64,000 nt of DNA from Thamnaconus septentrionalis (taxonomy: Eukaryota > Chordata > Actinopteri > Tetraodontiformes > Monacanthidae). The stretch lies in assembly GCA_009823395.1 (NCBI GenBank), contig CM020513.1:18478501-18542500 (forward strand), read 5' to 3'. The first letter of the stretch is position 1. Each line of letters begins with the position of its first letter. Below are positions 58,930-64,000 of this stretch, piece by piece. The position numbers and the translations under genes were made by a program. The notes under the pieces are model-generated. The model was not told the origin of the DNA and searched no databases. It saw only the letters and a list, made by a program, of their open reading frames with translations.

Positions 58930-60902
58930 AGGGTTTCATTTGAGTGGATGTTTAGGTGCATACATATGAAAACCGTTATACTCTTTATGCAAACATATAT
59001 ATTGTTTTTAACAACAAAATTCAAATATGTTTCATATTATGATTACTTTATTTGGTACACTTACAAGGGCTATAGCTATGACAAAGGTATGTTGGATACT
59101 TGTTTTATGTAATTTGTTAGATTATTCATATCTATAGTATTTTTACTTTATGTGTATATGTATATACACACAGAATATACATACTTATACATACATATTT
59201 GAATATATGTATGTCTATGTACACACACACATTGTCAGAAACCAACTAAGATGATTGTTCTATGATAGTTTCGCATGAAATTGGATAAAAGAATGCAAAT
59301 CTCAACCTGTCAAAAAATTACAAAAAATAAATCATACATTGTGACTGAAGTCCACCTTGTGAAATGTATTTGTCTTTTAAAGTCAGTCAGAGAGAAGGTC
59401 AAGAAAATGGACCGTGGACCCAAGGTACAACACTTGCGTGTGTGTCGTGTGTGTGTGTGTGTGTCTAAACTAAACCAAAAACCAACAAACACTAAAACCA
59501 AAAACTTGCGTTGCGTTGCGAATTTCCGAGCATTTCAAATTTCCGACATTTGGAATTTCCTTCAACATGAACAGGTAAGTGGAGCTAGCAAGCTAGCTAG
59601 CTCCCCCTTCCTTCTTTTCAAATTCTGATTGAATTGAATTTAAAAGAGCAAGAAGAATGATTTTGCTCAAACTACGTGTAAAACATTTATCGTGTTCCAT
59701 TGTGTCACCTCCACAGTCTTCAGTTAGCTTGGCTGGTTGGCTCAGTGGCTTAGTGGCTCAGACTGCTGCACTCTTGTGTGGGAGACCAGGGTTTGAATCC
59801 TGGTCTCCACCAGGTGAAATTTATCAGTCTTTTAAAGTCAAGGTCAGAGAGAAGATAAAGAAAATCAAGTATCACCTCATCAAGATAGCTCAGGCTGCTG
59901 GAATCCTGACTGGTGTGCACCAGATTGTGGGTTCAAGTCCCCTCCATCATGTTGTGTTTTTTTTTCTTTCTTATTTTAACTCCCCGCACAGCGTTCTATG
60001 ATAGTTGATCATGAAATTGGATAATAGCACATAAAATGTAATTGTATTGGTTTTATTAAGTCAGGAAGGTTCACATAATGGCAACAAAATTATACTATTA
60101 ATGGGTTCTCACAAAAATTCAACACTAGAATGTTCAGTTTAAATCATGATATGAATACAAAGTATTATTCCCAATCCCACTTTGTGGTCAATTTTAAAGT
60201 TTTGCAACATCATTGCATCAGAATAAATCACATCTTTTATTCTGCAATATTTAAATATCACCACTGCACTCTCATGACAAAGTGAGAGTGCGACAATGTA
60301 CATAATCCTCTTAGTACACTTCAGGTATTAGGTATTATGCTGATCCATTGTGAAGTCTCGTCCTGTGTCCTACATAACCCTTTGGCCCCTGGCAACACTT
60401 TGGACTTCGCCTGGTTTGTATACTCGTAGCTGCGCTATTTGTTAAATTTTGCACTCTCAGCTGTTCTGGCCTTTCTTATTGTGGTGAGCTCTGGCTTGTT
60501 CTTCATGTTTTTTTCATTTCCCCTATGTGCACTTGTGTTGCCTTGGCTTGCTTTTGAGTTGTTTCCCCGTGTCTGCTATATTCTTCAGGCAGTGACATCG
60601 GTCATAATAACCTCTTTGTTTCTTTAGCAGTGGTGTTATGTGGAGAAGTCAATGTCAAAGATATTACACTTTTGCATCACCTGGCAATCTGAATGTTTTT
60701 AACTCTCTACCGATGAAATTTTCATTTACAGGATGCACGGTCTGAAGTGCCAGGGATATGACATAATTCACACTCCAAAAGGAATAAATTCTGTCACTTC
60801 ACAATGATCTGCGTGGGAGGGAGCCGGTCTTGTCTTCTTCTGAAGCCCAGGTCAGGAGTTTAATTCCTCTCAGCCGGTAGACGCACGCTGCCTTGAAGGA
60901 AA
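58930..60902. other. Spacer between slc24a1 copies A and B, with SINE copies
   Basis: About 2 kb. Holds a TA/CA-rich simple repeat (about 59155-59231), an AATAAA at 59326-59331 that may end copy A, the tRNA-like elements listed below and long flanking direct repeats (59257-59287 and 59993-60023). From 60025 to 60902 I see no coding exon. The 5' UTR and promoter of copy B should lie at its right end. Confidence 0.5.
59257..60023 (+). mobile_element. Repeat cluster with tRNA-like SINE modules, flanked by 31-bp direct repeats
   Basis: The outer repeats begin GTTCTATGATAGTT and end CATGAAATTGGATA (59257-59287 and 59993-60023; 28 of 31 positions identical). Inside are a tRNA-like module at about 59732-59812 (A box TGGCTCAGTGG; T arm CCAGGGTTTGAATCCTGG) and a second at about 59884-59948 (A box TAGCTCAGGCTG; B box GGTTCAAGTCC). 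A truncated copy of the linker (GTCTTTTAAAGTCA..GGTCAGAGAGAA) occurs at 59376-59408 and 59828-59871. Confidence 0.6.
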
Positions 60903-62184
60903 ATGTACTGCACAAGAAAGAAGCGACTGCAGCTGAGCCGGGTGCTGTTCCTCCTGTCTGGGCTTTTTCTCTGTACCCTCTACCACCTGACCATCAGTGC
61001 CAGACTCTACGAGCCTTCTCTGTCAATGGCTCAGATGGGAGAGGACTTTGGGGAAGGCTCAGCAGGGGAGGACGTGGAGGCCACAGTGGAGAGCCGAGCT
61101 GCAGGTGAACCTCACACAGCGACACCTGAGGCAGAGCCCACTGATCAAACCACGACGCAGATGAACGTGCCACACTACACGGACCACACCACGTCACGAT
61201 ATAAGACGTCCACCTCGACTGAACCTCCGCCGTCGACGACAACTAACCGGACTATGGTGCACTGCATCTATGTGGTCCCCGAGCCTCCACCGAAGGAACC
61301 CACACCGGCTCCTGCTCCTCCTCCGGACACCATCACTCCAACGTCTCCTGGTGAAGCTCCGCACATCAAAGGAGAATATCCCAAAGATATATTTTCCGTC
61401 GAGGACCGCAAGCGAGGCTGGGTCTTCCTCCACATATTTGGGATGATGTACATGTTTATATCTCTCGCCATAGTGTGCGACGAGTTCTTTGTCCCCGCGC
61501 TTGGAGTGATAACAGACAAGCTGGCCATCTCTGACGACGTGGCCGGAGCAACGTTCATGGCAGCGGGAGGTTCCGCTCCGGAGCTTTTCACCTCCTTAAT
61601 AGGAGTCTTCATCGCCCACAGCAACGTGGGCATTGGGACCATCGTTGGCTCTGCGGTTTTCAACATCCTGTTTGTAATTGGGATGTGCGCGCTCTTCTCA
61701 CGGGAGGTTCTCCATCTCACCTGGTGGCCCCTTTTCAGAGATGTGTCTTTTTACATATTCGACCTCATCATGCTCATCATCTTCTTCTTGGACAACGTCA
61801 TCATGTGGTGGGAGAGCATGATGCTCGTGACCAGTTACACTCTTTATGTGATTTTCATGAAGTTCAATGTGCAAATAGAGCGGGCTTTCAAGTCCCAATT
61901 CTACAAGCACAAGAACATCGTGAGAGTCATTGAAGTGGAAGATACTGAGAAGGTAAGAAATCCTGCTCTGATTATCCCGTCTTATTTAAGATCCATTCAG
62001 AATACCCCCCCCCCATTTTTACACAATTATAAAAACTATACTATACTATACTATATTGTACTATGGATAAAAGACATATAAATCTATACATTTCAAAAAA
62101 CATTAATGGATGTTGAAAGTGTGGAGCTTTTAAGAGACACTCAAAACCTCTCTTTTTTTTTTTTACAACAAATATTCTTTTCTT

Positions 62185-62228
<44 letters not shown>

Positions 62229-63958
62229 GCCATAACTTAGGAATGGATCATGTGTAAAGTCTTTTTTTAATCTGTCAACAAAAGTTCTGTTATATGATTA
62301 CATAAACCAGATTTATGACTTCAGATTGTCATTTTAACTTGACTATAATTTTGACTGAACTCTACGTTAACAAGCAAGTGAGTTTAATTAGTGGAACCAC
62401 AAGGTAAATCATTCGCGGCTCAGTAAAGCTGTATATTCTGCCAGGGGAGTGAAATGCAACTGACTGAGGCCCTGAGGAGGCAAAGCTGATCAGCCACAGT
62501 GGAACTAATCCTCTGGAGAGCTGTATCTCTATACAGGATCAACTCACGCTACCTTGACGACGTACATGCAACAAAAGTGTTTCGTTAGTGGCTTATTCTG
62601 CTGAAGCTGGTGTTAAAATGACAACAGTTAATGAAATATAACGAGCACGTAGCTTCATCTTTTACACTGACATGAAACAAAACAAAATCTTCAAGGAGAC
62701 AGGGTTGGATAGGGAAATGTTGGCTATATACACTGGAGTATACAGAATGTACATAACAGTTCATCTCTTGAAAGGATAAAATAACGTTGATCTGTCGCTA
62801 CAAATGAATGACCATTAATGAACAATGTTGCTCACAGGCTAACACTGAAGACATTGCCCCTCCCGCTTCAGAGGATAAGAATCGGTTAAAGGTAAAAAAA
62901 TGTTGCAGTCAACCAATCAATGAACTGCAAAACCAAATACAAAAATAAATTCAACTTCCTTGATGTGCAGATGCTCAGTAAATACTCATCTACATTTTGT
63001 TTCTTACGCATGTTTTCAGGTGTCACTTTTGGATTTATATTTTTTAATTGCTAGTGTCTGTCTTGACCTCAACTGTCTTTCTCCACAGCTAAAGCCGTCC
63101 CTTCAGCGAGGGGGCAGCTCAGCCTCTCTGCACAACAGCACCATGAGGAACACCATCTTCCAGCTTATGATCCACACCTTAGACCCACTTGGAGATGGTC
63201 AGTACACTAGGAATGTAATGATGTCCTTAAAATGTCCTAGGTGAAGTGTGATCGTGGCAGGCCCTTTGTGACATCCCAGGGGTCTGGTTGCCATTAGCGC
63301 TTTTTTTTTTTTTTGTGCACACTGGAGTAAGCAAAAGAAGTAAAAGATGGGCTTTGTCATTTCTGGGGAGTTCATTTACAGCCTAGCCTAGCATTACTAC
63401 TTGAAAACACTGATAAAAAGAAATTTGCATAATATACATTGAATATTTTGACCTGTAAAACAATCTTTTCTGCTTCTTTGAAGTTGTTAACTCATGACTG
63501 GGTTTTCAAGGCTCTTAGTCACAGTAAACACAGTAGTCCTGCATTCACCAACTCTCCTTTTTAAATTTCTATCTCAATGAATCATCTTTATAAGGCTTAG
63601 CTGCTTTTAAAAGGACAAAAGAGTAGATTTGGTCAAGCTGATGCATTACAATTTTCAAAATGATTGCTAGCTCACGCTGTTCACTTCAGGGCTGCCAGTG
63701 CCATGTTACAATCACCAAAGAACAATTACATAATATTTTCATTTCCATTTGTCAGATGATTTTTAAGGAGTATTACAGACAGTGGATAGTATGGATAGCA
63801 CAGTGGATGGTGAATAGAGGGCAAACAAGACATTGTTTATCATGAGTTGAATGTTGGTTTGCTGCTTGTCTGATTGCTTGCAGAGAAATTTAAGGAGAAG
63901 GCAGAGTCTCTGAACAGTGTGGCTCAAGGGACAGCAGAGAGCAAAACTCAAGACAAAG
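60903..63958 (+). CDS. slc24a1: NCKX1-like Na+/Ca2+-K+ exchanger, tandem copy B (5' part; runs off the window)
   Basis: K+-dependent Na+/Ca2+ exchanger of rod photoreceptors, which extrudes one Ca2+ and one K+ for four Na+. Exons in the window: 60903-61952, 62838-62891, 63089-63197, 63884-63958; all phases agree and the last donor leads out of the window. Start [13 protein letters not shown], then a signal/membrane segment ([16 protein letters not shown]), a Thr/Pro-rich extracellular region of about 130 residues (shorter than mammalian NCKX1), then the first membrane bundle with an intact alpha-1 repeat: [20 protein letters not shown] (Glu227), [21 protein letters not shown] (Asn254). Helix 5 region [14 protein letters not shown]. 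The later exons encode the start of the cytoplasmic loop ([19 protein letters not shown]). The alpha-2 half must lie beyond 64000. Confidence 0.93.
62189..62226 (+). repeat. (CA)n microsatellite
   Basis: About nineteen CA units in intron 1 of slc24a1 copy B. Confidence 0.95.
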
Positions 63959-64000
63959 GTGAAGGCGTCACTGCGGAATGATTCTATTTATTATTGATCA

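Noticed and set aside
59732..59948. Two tRNA-like structures as true tRNA genes
   Set aside because: The T arms are good, but acceptor stems do not pair and an anticodon arm is not convincing; the surrounding duplicated linker fits SINEs better.

Overview
The window is vertebrate genomic DNA, almost certainly from a ray-finned (teleost) fish. It holds multi-exon genes with GT-AG introns, compact intergenic spaces, long dinucleotide microsatellites, tRNA-derived SINE-like repeats and CpG-rich promoters. Every recognised gene has a human counterpart on 15q22.31 or 15q24. Identities come from reading the translations and comparing them with remembered family sequences; no database search was run.

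Layout, left to right. (1) 665-2076 (+): the 3' exons of a coiled-coil gene, probably ccdc33, facing (2) cyp11a1 (2820-5369, -), the mitochondrial cholesterol side-chain cleavage P450. (3) stoml1 (5760-8646, -), a stomatin/SCP2 protein. (4) arih1 (11231-23273, +), a 14-exon RBR ubiquitin ligase. (5) A c15orf39-like gene (29104-32130, -; 5' UTR exon near 34.29 kb). Downstream of it on the same strand is an exon encoding a C-terminal spindlin-like Tudor domain (26411-27420), which may be its last exon or a separate gene. (6) About 9 kb of mostly gene-poor DNA (34.5-43.8 kb) with repeats and one unrecognised ORF. (7) ppcdc (43832-46919, -), of coenzyme A synthesis, head-to-head with (8) hacd3 (47607-51207, +), of very-long-chain fatty acid elongation. 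(9) ints14 (51948-54915, -), an Integrator subunit, tail-to-tail with hacd3. (10) Two tandem slc24a1 (NCKX1) genes on +: copy A (56484-58929) and copy B (60903 to beyond the window end).

For stoml1, arih1, ppcdc, hacd3, ints14 and slc24a1 copy A, all inferred exons add up to an exact multiple of three, giving 408, 528, 202, 357, 510 and 531 residues. Two other genes have single-position frame breaks at G/C homopolymers (cyp11a1 at 5203-5207, c15orf39-like at 31849-31852), which may be assembly errors or real lesions.

The most interesting object is slc24a1 copy A. Its reading frame and splice sites are intact, but the alpha-1 ion-binding signature is replaced (Glu to Arg, Asn to Lys, and an upstream Asp to Lys, relative to copy B) while alpha-2 is kept. 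This suggests a retained exchanger-like protein without normal Na/Ca-K exchange. The genes are ordinary unlinked-function vertebrate loci, not a pathway cluster. I see no operon, CRISPR, phage or other prokaryotic system.
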